A stretch of DNA of 64,000 bases from positions 62,001 to 126,000 of the forward strand of contig JADLZK010009376.1 in NCBI GenBank assembly GCA_015847255.1. The letters run 5' to 3'. Below the pieces are notes generated by a model that saw only the letters and a program-made list of their open reading frames with translations, searched no databases and was not told where the DNA came from. The position numbers and the translations under genes were made by a program. Origin of the DNA: Hyparrhenia diplandra (lineage: Eukaryota; Streptophyta; Magnoliopsida; Poales; Poaceae). Below are positions 52,236 to 64,000 of the stretch, piece after piece (position 1 is the stretch's first letter; every line of letters begins with the position of its first letter).

Positions 52236-53934
52236 AACTTATTTTAGTTTGAGACATCTAATCGGATCCAGGTGATGTGTTTTAGTTCATGCGAACCCTG
52301 ATTTCTCGGGATTTTTGCTTTTTGAGACATCTACGGATCTTTGCCCCATTCGCCATGCTCTATTTTCATTTCTGGCGTTATCCATTTTGCTCTGTGTCCA
52401 ATCGAGGCAAGGTAGTTTTAGGTTTGGGTGCTGGCAGGTTTCGATGGGATCCTGCATGTGTGCATGCCATCTCTTTTGTTTGGAATGGGTCTACTGCATC
52501 TCCGTTACTTTTTAATCGAATCCTGCATGTGTGCATGCCATTATTATCCTGTCTGATTTTTGCTGTACGCACCCTCATTAGGTTCTTTGAGATTTGCCTA
52601 ACTAAAATTGTTTTCCCTTATTTGAAGGAGCTGTTCGTGAGGAATTTTGGTGTTTTTTTGGTCAAGGTCTTGGCTGTTTAATCTGGATTTCTGCTTCAGG
52701 CCTGTAAGGTTCCAGGTGAGTGCATCATGCAGAGGCCTTCTCCACCAATCGCCCTACTGTACTGTCTTTTTTGTCTATTAGTGTAGTTTCAGGGTCAGTC
52801 CATGGTAGCTGTACCTGTACTGTTGGTAAGTATGGTTGTTGGTCATTTCTTTTATTCCAAGGCAGATGCATTTGGATGTTCTAGTCATGAATATATATTT
52901 GTGCCTTTTAGATTCATATGTCTATTATTTTCCAGTACTGAAATTCAGTTAATATGTCAATTTGTTTGAATCAAGTTTTTCTAGAGTTTGATTATCAGCT
53001 GTTTAGTTTAATTATGCAGTCATGTTTTCCCTGTTGCCATTGTGTTGTGCACTTGTGGATGTTTGGATCTATTTGGCATGTAATCTAGGCACTAAGGATG
53101 CCCTTCTAACTGATTTGTGCTCGCATATTTGTTGCCATGGCTCATGGAGATTGTCCAATCAGAATTTTGTTTTAGTTGTTGTTTAAGTGAACGAAATGGT
53201 TATATCCATTTTGGCACCCAAGGCCTTCTCACTTACTAGCTTCTATGCAGTGCTTCTGAGACTTTTGTTTATCCTTTATTTCTAGGAGAATTGCAACTAA
53301 AGTACTGAACCAATAGCAGCGGCAGTTCTGTCTTATTTCCTTTTTGTGGTTGGAACAAAGTGTTTCTATTGTAAGTACTCTACATTTCAGTTAACTCAGT
53401 TTAAACATATACCTTTGTACTTTTGATATCCCATGGATAGTGGCTGAGATCTCATGGTATTTGAATAACCTTCCTTTGTTGATTCTCTAATCTGGTTCAT
53501 CTTTGTATCCTCTTTGAATATGAGAAAAATGGTTTGTCCTTACGGTATTATGTCAATTTATCAAACCAGTCCTAGAATCAAGTTAGCTTGATATCACTGG
53601 CCAAGACAATTTTTTAAATCTTTAGCCTTGCTGATGTAGATAGTAATCTTCAACCCTGGTGCAATTATACAGATAAGATTCTTTCAATTTTATACTGGAG
53701 TGTTAACTATAGTCTATATAGTTTTCAGTATGTTATGTTTTGCGCAATTATTGAGTTATGATAATCAGGTGGATGTGCAATTATTATGCTCTTTTTTTTG
53801 TCTGGTCTTGGTGAATCATTTGTCTATTTTCCACTTTTTTCCTCTGTCATACTGTGATAATTTTTAAAATTGTTTTCATTTTATCTGCAATTTCAAAATT
53901 CTAGTGAACTTTCTAAATTTCTTCAACTTTGTAG
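52236..53934 (+). other. 5' leader/intron region of the Ulp1-like gene
   Basis: T-rich plant intron-like DNA with no coding domain. ATCCTGCATGTGTGCATGCCAT occurs twice (52450 and 52519), a small direct repeat, and GAGACATCTA..CGGATC occurs at 52251 and 52323. It ends with TTTGTAG|ATGGGTCAG, where an intron acceptor directly precedes the first codon. Confidence 0.4.
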
Positions 53935-56900
53935 ATGGGTCAGAAAAGAAAGGTTTGCAATTTTGACCTTGCTGGCAGTGGTATCCCTGATACTTTAGAT
54001 GGTGATCAGTTGCTATTGTCTCCTGATTCCTCCGGGCCTGATGGAGTTGATGAGTCCATAGTTGAGTTGTATTATGGCAAGCAGTCATATGATGAAGCTG
54101 TATACAATGAGTACATTGACGGGGTATGTGGTTTTTGTATTGTCTATTTTTGTTTTTCTAAAATAATAGTCTTCATGTTTAATTCTATTTTCATTCTTTT
54201 CAGGTTTCGAAGCTCAAGCTTCTTAAGGAGAAGTTATTGTTGTCTGCAAGTGATAATGTAAGTGTAATTATCCATTTTTTTATCCTTTATGTTGATGTCA
54301 GATTGTAATTTTTTTGCTATCTTTTATTCCTTTTTAAGGATCAATCTAATTGTGATGGACGTCCTAAAGTTGGTTTATCGGCGTTCTCAGTGCGCACATT
54401 CTCTGCTGTTATTGGTTCTTTGTCTGAAGACCGTAAGGATGTCATCAGAAATTATGGTTTTGGGTCTTTACTGCTGTTTGATGAGTGCTTAGTCCCGCAA
54501 AGTTTGTTCATTGGATTGCCGGCGTGTTAACTATAACTTTCGGGAGTAATTGTTTCGATGGTAAGGTCATCTCTCTCACCAAGGAAGCTGTTCATATGGT
54601 TCTCGGACCTCCCTTTTGGTGGATCTCGTAATGTAACCTCCTAATTAGTGAGGGCCCACACACTTTTGTCATTGTCCCAAAGACCTTTGGCACCGTGCGT
54701 GATACACCCGATAACTTAAGAAGCCCCGTTGATAACTCATACCGGGATCAACAAAGGAGTAGCTACAACATTACAACATTTGTTACAAAAATATAGATCG
54801 AAAGTGCGGAAGAATAATAACATTAATTTTACAAAATGTGAGTAAGTTACATTTGAGTAAACTTAACTTAATTTGCGGAAGCTATGTAGAATCTGGAAGA
54901 TAAACCGGATCATGTCGCGGCCCTCGACATAACCTTGGTTAACAACACGAGTCAACACCGCAACAAGGGTTAACAAACCCCGAGTACGGGAGTACTCAAC
55001 AAGACTTACCCGACTAAAGAAGATAGGAAAAGACTCATGAATCTTTGGTCTAATAGGATTCAAGGTAAGGCATTCAACAAGAATCAAGGACTCTTTTTGC
55101 AGAAAAGCTTACTAATAGTGAATCCTTACTTTCAACATTTTAATCCCAATTTAGTTTCTCACCTACTCTAGGTGATCTTATACTAGAGCACACACTTTGT
55201 AGATATTCCAACACTTATTCCATCTCTCCTTTGTTCCATAATTAATCTACGATGTAAGGGGAAACCAAGTCTCCATATCCAGAAGCACGGCGATTTCGAA
55301 ATCGATTAACCCAAATTGGGGAGTTCTTTCCACACGACATATGTAGCACTTAAGCTTGCATATATCAACCCTTTCTTGGATACTCAAAACGGAACGCGTC
55401 CTACGCCACCCGAGAATACCGTACACCTCCAATCCGGGACTTTAACCCACGAGGGTAACATGTACTCCCGCCATCTCTCCACTCCCGGTCTTGGCGGTTA
55501 TGCGTTTCCGATTTGACACCCCCAAGATCGGGCTTACCGGAGTATGTGTCCGAAACTATTTTCGATCGTCCCGGGCGACGCCCGGCCGAGGCGTGCCATT
55601 GGCCAAAAGACCTCGCGCAGATTGCGTTCCATAGTCTCGGTTACCACAGGGCCTACACGCCGGTCCTTAATCGACAAGCCGGAAATACTACACCGAGACT
55701 CCATTCTCAATGCAAATTACCCGACCGGTCTCAAATTAAACACCATAACCCAAAGTATGGTTTCATCATATAACATCCTTGTTCATCAAATGCCCATTCG
55801 GGCTATTATAAGAGACTTGTCACATTTTGACTCAAAAGTCTAACTAGTTTAGCATGGCTAAGCATTTCTAAGTATTTTTACCAAAACGGGCTATCAAGGT
55901 AGATATCGAAATAATCAGGGATGGATAATGCATCAATTAGGTTATCACACAACTCCTATCACCTAATGTAGAGCATAAAACAAAGGTGATATAAAGCTTT
56001 GTAAAACACAACAGGGGCTTGCCTGTGTTGCGAGGGAAAGTCGATTCTGAAGAAAGATTGTCGAAGTCAAACTTGACATTAATGTCGACGGGGCCGGATC
56101 TTCTCGAAGCTTGATCATCGCGGAACCATATCAACACCTTCTCCAAAGCTTTTCGTCCACGATCCGACTCAAATACTCTAACGTAGATGATGATGCATGT
56201 TTTAGCGTGATGGAATGGTAAACATGATGCTTGATGATGCATGAAATAATAAACACTTGAGTATAACTTTCCTTCACGATAAAGTTACAATCCAACAAAA
56301 CTAACTTGTTGAACTATTCTACAAGATATCATCACCATTGCCTAAGGAGTTCTCAAGGACCACTTGATAAAGGCATGGTTTAGGGTTCACAAAACAATCC
56401 AAAAGTCACACAAAAACCTAGGTCGTTATACACTAAACATCACATTTAACAATTAAATAAATAAAGCATAAAATAGCAAATAAATTAACTTTCTCAAAAT
56501 GGCTTCAAACTTTTTATACAAGCAGGTCATATCATAAAACAGCACCAAATAAATTTTCATGATTTTTGAATAAATATTTTATTTTCTAAAAATCATGAAA
56601 GATGCATTTTTAATTAAAATTTGTATTTTTAAATCATGCCCAAACTATTTAAAATCAAAGTTTCAAATTTTTCTTGGATAGATATACTCTTAAGAAGGTT
56701 CTACAAAAATTTTCAGAATTTTTGAACCAAGATTTGAATTTATATAAAAATAACAAAATAGACACTATTCATTGAATCGAAATTGAAAAACAAAAATTCA
56801 AACTGAAACCGGCCATTGGGCGAATCCGCCCGCAAGACGGTCCCACCTGCGACGCACGCACAAGGCTGCCCAAAGAAGGGCGGCCGGCCCGGTGGTCGCC

Positions 56901-59900
56901 CGCTACCGACCACGGCGACGCCCGGCTTTGGCCGCCGTTGCTCGCCGGCGGCGACCGCCCGGCGACGAGACCTAGCTCCACGCGATCCCCACAGCCTCGC
57001 GCATCCCATGGCACCCCAAACCTAAACCCTAACGCACCGCGGCACCTTTGCCGGCGACCATGGCGGACGTGGTGGCACGGCGGACGGCGGAGGCGCGCGC
57101 CGAGTGTTTTCCGATGACGGCGAGCACGCCATCGATTCAAAGCATGTTCGGGCGACTCTATTCCATCAACTAAACGCACTCAAGCCGGTCCCTATTAAGG
57201 CGCCAAGACGCTGGGCGGAGCGCAACGTCGGCGTTCGCCGGGCGGCAAGCACGTTCCGCGACTACGGCAAGACATCAACGAACCAACCAAAGGTAGGGAT
57301 AGGACCAGGAGCTCACCGCTGGGCTCGATTGGCAAGATGGTTGGGTCGGGGATAGGACGGAGTAGGGTCGCCGACGGTGGTGATGGGCGATGGCGGCGCT
57401 CCGGCGTTGGCAACGGTGTTCGGCGAGTCATACGGGCAAACATTAAAACCGTTGAGCGCATCATGACCACGGCGTCAAGGCGCGGCTAGGGCGCTAGCCG
57501 GTTTTCATTGAAGCTCACCGTAAAACGATTGACTACGCAAAGAAGACGACTCGCGGCGGCGCCTCGCCGGCCGTGGAGAAGACGACGTCGCACACGCGCT
57601 GTGGGCGACGAAAGGGCTTTGCGGCCGGGTATCGAAGAAACTTAGGGAAGTAGCGGAGGCGTTGGCGTAGTTGGTTTGGTGAATGGGTGCTCGACGGCGG
57701 CGAATTTCGCGGGCGGCGGGTGGAGGAACTCCGGCGGCGGTTGAAAGAAAGAAGAAAACGACGGCGTCGGCGGGCTATTTATAGGCAAGAAGGGGTCGGG
57801 AGGTAGCTGGAGGGGTCGCAAAGGCCTCCAGGTGGTCGGCTTGGCAGCGGTTTCACCGGTGGACGGCGGCGCGAACGTTGGCGCCGGGCGGTGGCGAGGA
57901 AGAGTGGCCGTGGTACTGTAGCAGTCAAACCCTAACTTCAAACTTTTCAAATTACTCTCAAAATTTGAACTGAACTCAAAAATTTTCAAAAAGCAACTTG
58001 CCTTAATTTTTCAAGATCTACAATTTTCACAATTGGATCATTTTCAAATTCGGCCTCTAAATATGACTTTTTGAAATGCAGTTCAAAATTTTGAAATTTG
58101 AATTCAAAATTACTTTTAAAATCATGTAACAACTTGAAAAACTTTGTACATGACTTTTGTTCCTCTCAACAAGATCTATAAACTAGCTTTTGAAATTTTC
58201 TCAAATTATGCTTAGATTTTGAAATATAGAAAAGGGGGTAGAAAGGGTTTTGATAAAATTCAAAATTACTTTAAAATTTTGAACTAAACTTTGAAAACTC
58301 AAAATACCAACTTTGTTCAAAATTGAAAACTCTACCTTTTGTTTTAATAACCATACCCAAAATCTTGATAAATTTTGAATAAAATAAAAGGGAACAAACT
58401 AGGGTTTGGAATCTAGGGTTTCCGACAAGGGGGATAACTTCCGGAATCTGTTTTCTCTCGCGTCTTTTCGACCAACGATGAGACCAAACGTAACAAAACC
58501 TATTTTTGTCCAAATCCATAGCTTAACTGATAATTAACACCTGGGGTGTTACAATCTGTTTTTCCTAGTGACTTCTCTGCTGGGAAGGCTTCATTGCTCT
58601 CAAGATTTGGGAAAGAGTCTGTCCCCGTATCCAGTTTTTCTCTCGATGCTCTCTTGTCCAAGCATGATATGTCTGATGATGATATGTTCGTCTGCTTTAT
58701 TGTTGTTGCAATGAGTACTTTCCTTTGTCCAAACTGTTCAGTTATTCCTAGTTTCAAGTATTTTGGTATATTCGAAGATCTCAGAAAGATACGCTCCTAT
58801 GATTGGTGTGGTTATATCCTATCTTGGCTGTTTGAGCACATCAAGTTATTCAATCAGTTGAAGACTTGCAAATCGACCCAGCAAGCTAGCCTTGGGGGTT
58901 GTCTTTACTTCCTTGCTGTAAGTTTTCTGTCGTCACATTGAATTTCGTTTTTTATGCCTATGTCTTTATACTATTTCAGTGATTCTTTGAAACTAACTTT
59001 TTTTTTTGCAGGTCGTATACCTTGATCATGTAGATTTTGGATGTCATCAGGTTCCTTCGACCATCCTCGGTTGTCTGTATGGAAAAATTTATGATCAATC
59101 AATATGCAAGACTAGACCAGAAAAGTGACTGTTTCTTTTGGGTTTCATCCCATCATGGAATTTTCAAGAACATGCTATGCCAAGGTTTTGTTACCCTTTT
59201 TTTTTCTCATTTCTATTATTCTTTTTAAAGTAGTTAATTTGCTGATTTTTATTCTCTTTGTGTTTTTTCACTCAGGATATGAGTTTGCTTCCACAACTTT
59301 TCCAGTCTGTTGGTGGTGAGTTTGTATCAAAACTTGATTCCTATGTTCGTGCAAGCTTCCTGATCATTTGAAGGAATCTATCTGTAAACTTGTTGAACAA
59401 CATTGCTTGAATTGTGGGGTATCTGTTAATTTTGATGTCAACTCGATTTCTTCTTTGTCTGATGATATGAGGTTGACATTCATCAAGCTTTGGAAGCATG
59501 TCTTTAATGTTAGTGAGATGTCTCAGCGTCTAGTTTTGGAAGTAGTCAGGTTATTGTCTGAGTGCAAAGATGATATTTCTGGTTGTTCCAATGAGCATCT
59601 GCATTCTTCTCACATTTCGCCTGGACGTCACGCTGGAGGCTCATTGAATCCTGATCATGTTGCTAAGTTGTATGGAGATGTCGAAATAGTGCATCCGTCT
59701 CAATACAAACTTGATCAATATCGGTCTGATAGATTGTCAAAGGTCAAGAATACAGGTTACTTTTTCATTCTTTTCATCATATTATGTTTTATAATCTTTA
59801 TTTTCAACTTATGCATTCTGTAAGTAAAATAATATATGTGTTTTGATTATTTTTTTTTTTTTGGTAGGGTTTTCTGATGCTCGACCTAGCTCCTCTAAGC

Positions 59901-62393
59901 ATGTGTGCTTCTCTAGGAATCCTCTTTGTGATATTTCTAATTCACCAACATTGAAGAACAGTCAGCGCAACAAATCTAATTCTGGTGGTGTAGATAACTC
60001 TCCTGTCTTAGAAATTGTTGATCTTGAGAATGACAAATTATATGTTCCTGATTCCATCTCTCCTTCCTCAATGCCTGGTTATAAAAGATTTTTTCGCCCG
60101 CAGGTTTGTTTTTAAAACTATGCATCCTTTTTCTATTTATCTTTTTATTTACCTTTTAGCGAAATTGCCTTGTGTCTCATAGTTTAAATTTTTTGACTGT
60201 ATGTAGAGTGCTGGTTCTGTAAAGAGGGTTGGTAGTTCCTCCAAATCTTCAGGTTTCAAATCTTCCAGGGTAAGTTTATTTTTTTGGATTTAGCCTTGTT
60301 TCATTAATTGTCATATGTTCTCTGATTCTATTTGTTCTATATAAATCATTTCCATATATAAATCTTTTTTTGCAGCCTGGTTTGGTTGTGCAGAATTTAG
60401 ATTTCTCTGATGTATCCCCACCACAACCTGAAGGCTCACGTGTTGTTAAGTCCCATAATGTTGGTTGTGTTCTCCGTTCTTCATTGAAATCTCCAGTTGA
60501 GTTTTTATTTTTCCCTTGTTATCCAAGTTTACATCAAGCAACTTACGCCTGTATGCTGTATTTTCTTTATTCCACCACAAATCACCCCGCTGCCCCGCCC
60601 CATTTGTTTTGGTTGTTATATTAATTTACTTTTTTGTTTATCTATCCTTTTTTTGTCAGATTTACCCAGATGTATCTATTGCTGGCGAGCAGTCTTTCTC
60701 TCATAATCTTGCTGAAATGACTAAGAAGACCAATGATCTATATAATTCTCAAATGGGTTTTGGTGGTTCTTCTAGATCTTCTCCAATTTTTGTTCCTGAT
60801 GAGTCGTTGCCAAAATTTGGTCATTCATCTCGATCTATTGCTTCGAAGTTTGAAGATTCAACTTCTGGGAGGAATGTTCATGTACTAGGGCAGAGTCAGC
60901 GTCATAATTCTGGCAGTTTTGCCCACGTCAACAATGTTGTCCTTCCTGTTTCCAAGTTTTACCAAGTCAGTCAATCTGAATTTGATAACTACAACATTAT
61001 TTGTAAGTTGGCTACATCTGAATTTCAGAGGTTAGTCCTCTTCTCGTTTTTAAGATTTGAAATGAATTTAGTGATTTTTGTTATCGTTTTAAATAATTTA
61101 TTCACTCTCTTTTTTTCATTCAGTGAAGATGCAGTTTCTATATCTCGTGTTCGTTGCACATACTGGTCCCTTGGTAACTCTCTGAAGCTTGGTGGGTTCG
61201 TCAACTCTTTTGTGATGTCTTGCTTCTGTTATAGTTTATTTTCGAGCCCTAGGGGCCATCCAGATCAGTCCCAAAGGCACTATTTCTTCTCTAATATCGG
61301 TGTAAGTGTCTATATCATTTTTCCCTCTTAATCATGTTTTATTTAGGTAATATGTGTTGTTGTTTTTTTCTTATATTTCCTCTTTCCTTTAAATTTTTAG
61401 GACAATCTGTTGTTGCCTTTTGATAAAGTTGATCAAACGGTGATGGAACGTGCTTTTTGTAAGATCTAACAAAACCAGCCCTTTGCACAAAGCCAGTTTG
61501 GTATAATATTTTTTCATATTGTTTAATTTATTCGTTTTCCTTTTCTTCTGTCGTATATTAGTTATTCTAAAATTGATTTTAATTGTATGTGTTCTTTGGC
61601 AGCTTTTTTTCCCTATCTTGCATGAGAACCATTGGTTTGTTTTTGTGGTTGCAATCAAAGAGCATCACTTCATTTTTCTGGACTCTTTTTATGATCGGAA
61701 GTCTGAATATCACCGTGACATCGAAGAAAGGCTGGTGTGTTATGTCCTCCTATGTACTTTTACATTTTTGCTTCATTTTATTTACTCTGAATCCGTCTTA
61801 GGCAGTGTAGATCAATTTGTTCTCTGCCTAAGTACCATGGGTTGATTTTGAACATGTTCTTATGTAGATAATCTCCTTTAAGCACCATTGGATGGAATAT
61901 GTTGGAGTTGAGATGAAATTCGATGGATATGGTGTTGGATATCCTAAAGTCCCTCTTCAGCCATCTGATAACACGTAAGCTATTTCTGTTGATGTTTTTA
62001 AACCTTTTTTTTTTTAACCCTTAGTCTGTTTTTTAACAGTTTTCATTTTTTGCATTTGAAAACATGGTTCTGACCCTTAGGCTGCCATTTTGTCCCTCTT
62101 TTTTTTTTTTATATATAGCTGTGATTCTGGGATCTTTGCCATCATGTTCGTTCAGTATTTTAAATGTCGCAAGGACCTGCTTTTGGATCTCTTCTCCATT
62201 GAAGACATACCATCCATCAGAATCAAGATCGCTAATGACCTATTCTTTCATCACAAGAACACTGGAATGAAGTCTCGTCTATTTGACTACAAAAATGAGG
62301 TTCTTTTTAAATTCCTCCAATTTTTGTTTCAAGTTATCCTTTGAATATATTTATATATCTTTTTTTTGTTAGAAATCTCGTCAACAGGCCTAA
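53935..62393 (+). pseudogene. MULE-borne Ulp1-protease-like gene, many exons, disrupted
   Basis: Exons I can place: 53935-54123 (MGQKRKVCNFDLAG...), 54204-54257, 54339-54627 continuing at 58554-58917 across an LTR insertion, 59012-59183, 59338-59755, about 59868-60105, 60207-60270, 60376-60495, 60659-61031, 61124-61303, 61401-61469, 61604-61731, 61868-61978, 62120-62299, 62373-62393. The 58.6-58.9 kb part has the plant transposon-associated region (FPSDFSAGKASLLSRFG, LGGCLYFLAV). The C-terminus is a Ulp1/SENP (C48) cysteine-protease-like domain: the His segment ENHWFVFVVAI, Asp in FLDSFYDRKSEY, and NTCDSGIFAIMFVQYF at the nucleophile site, where Ser follows Asp in place of Cys. Frameshifts near 54500 and 59065, plus the insertion, break it. 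In plants such genes travel with Mutator-like elements; the likely role is SUMO/ubiquitin-like processing, or none. Confidence 0.7.
54628..58553 (+). mobile_element. LTR-like insertion B, 3.9 kb, inside the Ulp1-like gene
   Basis: Left edge near TGTAACCTCCTAATTAG (54632), right edge GGGGTGTTACA (58553), i.e. TG...CA with short inverted TGTAAC/GTTACA, as in long-LTR Gypsy (Tat/Athila-type) grass elements. Host sequence GGATCT(C) before and ATCTG after is a plausible ~5 bp target duplication, and the Ulp1-like reading resumes on the far side (GLPFGGS / FPSDFSAGK). No gag/pol is present, so it reads as a solo LTR. 56811-57960 is GC-rich (many GGCGGCG units) and unlike the AT-rich rest; 54890-55560 and 58020-58480 match copy A. 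Strand not determined with certainty. Confidence 0.7.
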
Positions 62394-62646
62394 ATGCGTT
62401 CCTGGAGGTGTCCAGCAAACTACTATCTCAGTTACTTGTACTTTTTCTTTTGAAGGCAGTTGCATCTGTCTTTAGCATCCAAAATATATCTGTCTTTAGC
62501 ATCCAAAATATCATGTGATAACTGCCTTTTCCAGGCTTTTACATTGTAATACTGGGGTTACATATATATAGCTCTTCTGAAATACAAAATTTTTCATATA
62601 TTCTAAATGCGCTTCATCCTTGCTGATAAGTCTTTTTTGCATCTCC
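62394..62646. other. Convergent intergenic gap of the MULE
   Basis: About 250 bases between the 3' ends of two tail-to-tail genes. TCTGTCTTTAGCATCCAAAATAT occurs twice in tandem at 62465-62510. 3' UTRs and polyadenylation sites of both genes should lie here. Confidence 0.5.
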
Positions 62647-64000
62647 TCAGCTATCGCCTTTCTTCTGCTTCTTGTTGTTGTTCCCTGCCTTGGCTGCATA
62701 AAAAATAAACATTTTATGTTATTATATAATTTGTATTAACAACTAATAAGGTTTTTTTATAAAAATAAATACTTAGTGAGCTTATTGATTTTTTTTTCTT
62801 ACATGCGCCGCCTACTTTCTTCTTTCTTGACTGTTCTTTAGCGATCCTCTCCTTGATTTGTTCCACTACTTCTTTAAATCTTGTTGGCTTCCTTGGTCTT
62901 CCTTTTCTCTTTATCCTTTCTGGATCTTGTAGTTGTATGATTTCCTGAGAAACCATTGATGATGTTGCTGTTACTTCATTACTCCCTTCATATTCCTCTG
63001 TTGTGTCTTTTATATTATCTTGTTGCATTTCCTTTTCAATGAGATCCATCTCCTTTTCAATCCTTTCGAACTCTTCATCGAGGTAACTCATCATTTCTTC
63101 ACTTTTTGATCCTCTAGAATTAATAATTGCTGCTTTCCTAGATAGGAGATTGTATCTAAGGAGCTCATTTGTTGCAGAGGCATCTTCTCGCTGGCTTTGG
63201 ATGATCTTGCTTTCCTTCTTCCTCCATCTGTCAAGATAATACTTCTCAGGTATCTCATCTATCTCTTCTTCTACTATGACTTTCAGTATGTGGCTACATA
63301 GGATGCCGTCTTTGCAAAATTTTGCACAAATGCAGGTGAACTCCTCAGCTCCTTTGGTAAGATCAGTCAACACTACATATTTCCTGATTTTTTGCACCTG
63401 CTGGACTCTATTTGACTTGAACCACACTTCAAATCTTTTGCCTTGTTCTATTTCCTTATACTTTAGCCTTTCTGTCAATCTAAGCTGGTGTTGGAACCTT
63501 TGGAATATATTCCTGTTGTACTTTTCAGATGCATGCAATTCTATCTTGTACCCAGTTTGTAGTTCTTTTGGTCTCTTTTGATTGCTTTGATTGTCTTCAG
63601 TAGCCTCCATTATCTTGATTCTATCAGTTATTCGTTGGTATTCTTTCAAGAAGCTGAGAATGCTGAATGTACTGCCAACATTATCTTTTATCCTTGCATT
63701 AGTTTGCTCACTTCGCCCTGTGCTTTGTAGAAATGGAAAGAAGTTTTCTTTGTAGTACACTGGTATATACCTTTTCCTGGTGTCCCACATTAATTTGAAG
63801 TAGTTGTTTTCCTGTAGGTTGTAGTCCTCAATCATTTTCTCCCAGTCATGTTCAAATTCCTCTTTTGTGATGGAGTAGTTGACTATGTCTTCAAACTTCT
63901 CTACTAAGCCTTTATTTCTCTCATTTGCAAAGCACCTTCCATTTTTTGTGTAGCATTTAGACTTTATATGGAATAGGCAATTTCTGTGCACTGTATGTGG
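62647..64000 (-). CDS. FAR1/MudrA-type MULE transposase, C-terminal part (runs off window)
   Basis: Two exons are visible: from the window edge to 62803, and 62693-62647 (GCAT|GTAAGA donor, TTATGCAG acceptor). The spliced end is ASKAGNNNKKQKKGDS, a basic tail. The readable part holds the end of the MULE transposase domain (KLMWDTRKRYIPVYYKENFF, STGRSEQTNARIKDNV) and a SWIM zinc finger (CICAKFCKDGILCSHILKV, C-x-C...C-x-H intact), followed by a predicted coiled coil (LDEEFERIEKEMDLIEKEMQ) and a GRPRKPTRFKEV AT-hook-like stretch. Proteins of this type either mobilise Mutator-like elements or, when domesticated, act as FAR1-related transcription factors. The frame is open throughout, unlike its partner gene. 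The N-terminal FAR1 zinc finger and DDE Asp residues lie beyond 64000. Confidence 0.82.

Overview
This is nuclear plant DNA, almost certainly from a grass (Poaceae). The signs are very GC-rich coding exons, plant-type family 1 UDP-glycosyltransferases, a single-domain jacalin lectin, a phytocyanin, a SINE resembling the grass OsSN/ZmSINE2 group, and a dense layer of MITEs, Helitrons, hAT, MULE, LINE and LTR-retrotransposon pieces. I cannot fix the genus or species from the sequence.

The unifying theme of the left two thirds (2.4-48.6 kb) is a UDP-glycosyltransferase (UGT) cluster, all on the minus strand. Three copies of a group-E-like UGT (E1 2429-3883, E2 23008-24489, E3 44295-45719) alternate with two copies of a UGT91/group-A-like gene (A1 16986-18375, and a pseudogene at 36355-40735 that is split by a LINE). 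There is also a scrap of the UGT91 5' end (19028-19160) and an orphan copy of the E3 promoter (48041-48640). The order E-A-E-A-E suggests repeated duplication of a two-gene unit. E2 and A1 look intact, E1 carries a pair of compensating indels, and E3 has two frameshifts.

Between the UGTs lie other host genes and relics: a CHX-type cation/H+ antiporter pseudogene (5.4-7.7 kb), an apparently intact jacalin-related lectin with a charged repetitive tail (13.0-13.8 kb, plus strand), and a tandem phytocyanin pair (a dead copy at 32.8 kb and a probably usable copy at 35.1-35.7 kb, plus strand).

Mobile DNA with recognisable ends includes a SINE with a ~19-20 bp target duplication (667-913), two candidate non-autonomous Helitrons with A|TC...CTAG|T boundaries (9426-10318 and 41531-44169), a 3.8 kb hAT element with an 8 bp target duplication that itself contains a 704 bp foldback MITE (25583-29416), a mariner/Stowaway-type element (11057-11984), several MITEs, a degenerate LINE (36550-40318), and LTR fragments with visible primer-binding sites (5193-5401 and 31254-31685).

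The right quarter (about 49-64 kb) looks like one large Mutator-like element. It has a multi-exon Ulp1-protease-like gene on the plus strand (53935-62393) and a FAR1/SWIM-type transposase on the minus strand running off the window end (62647-64000), arranged convergently. The Ulp1-like gene is broken by frameshifts and by a 3.9 kb LTR-like insertion, and a second related LTR-like copy lies in its upstream region.
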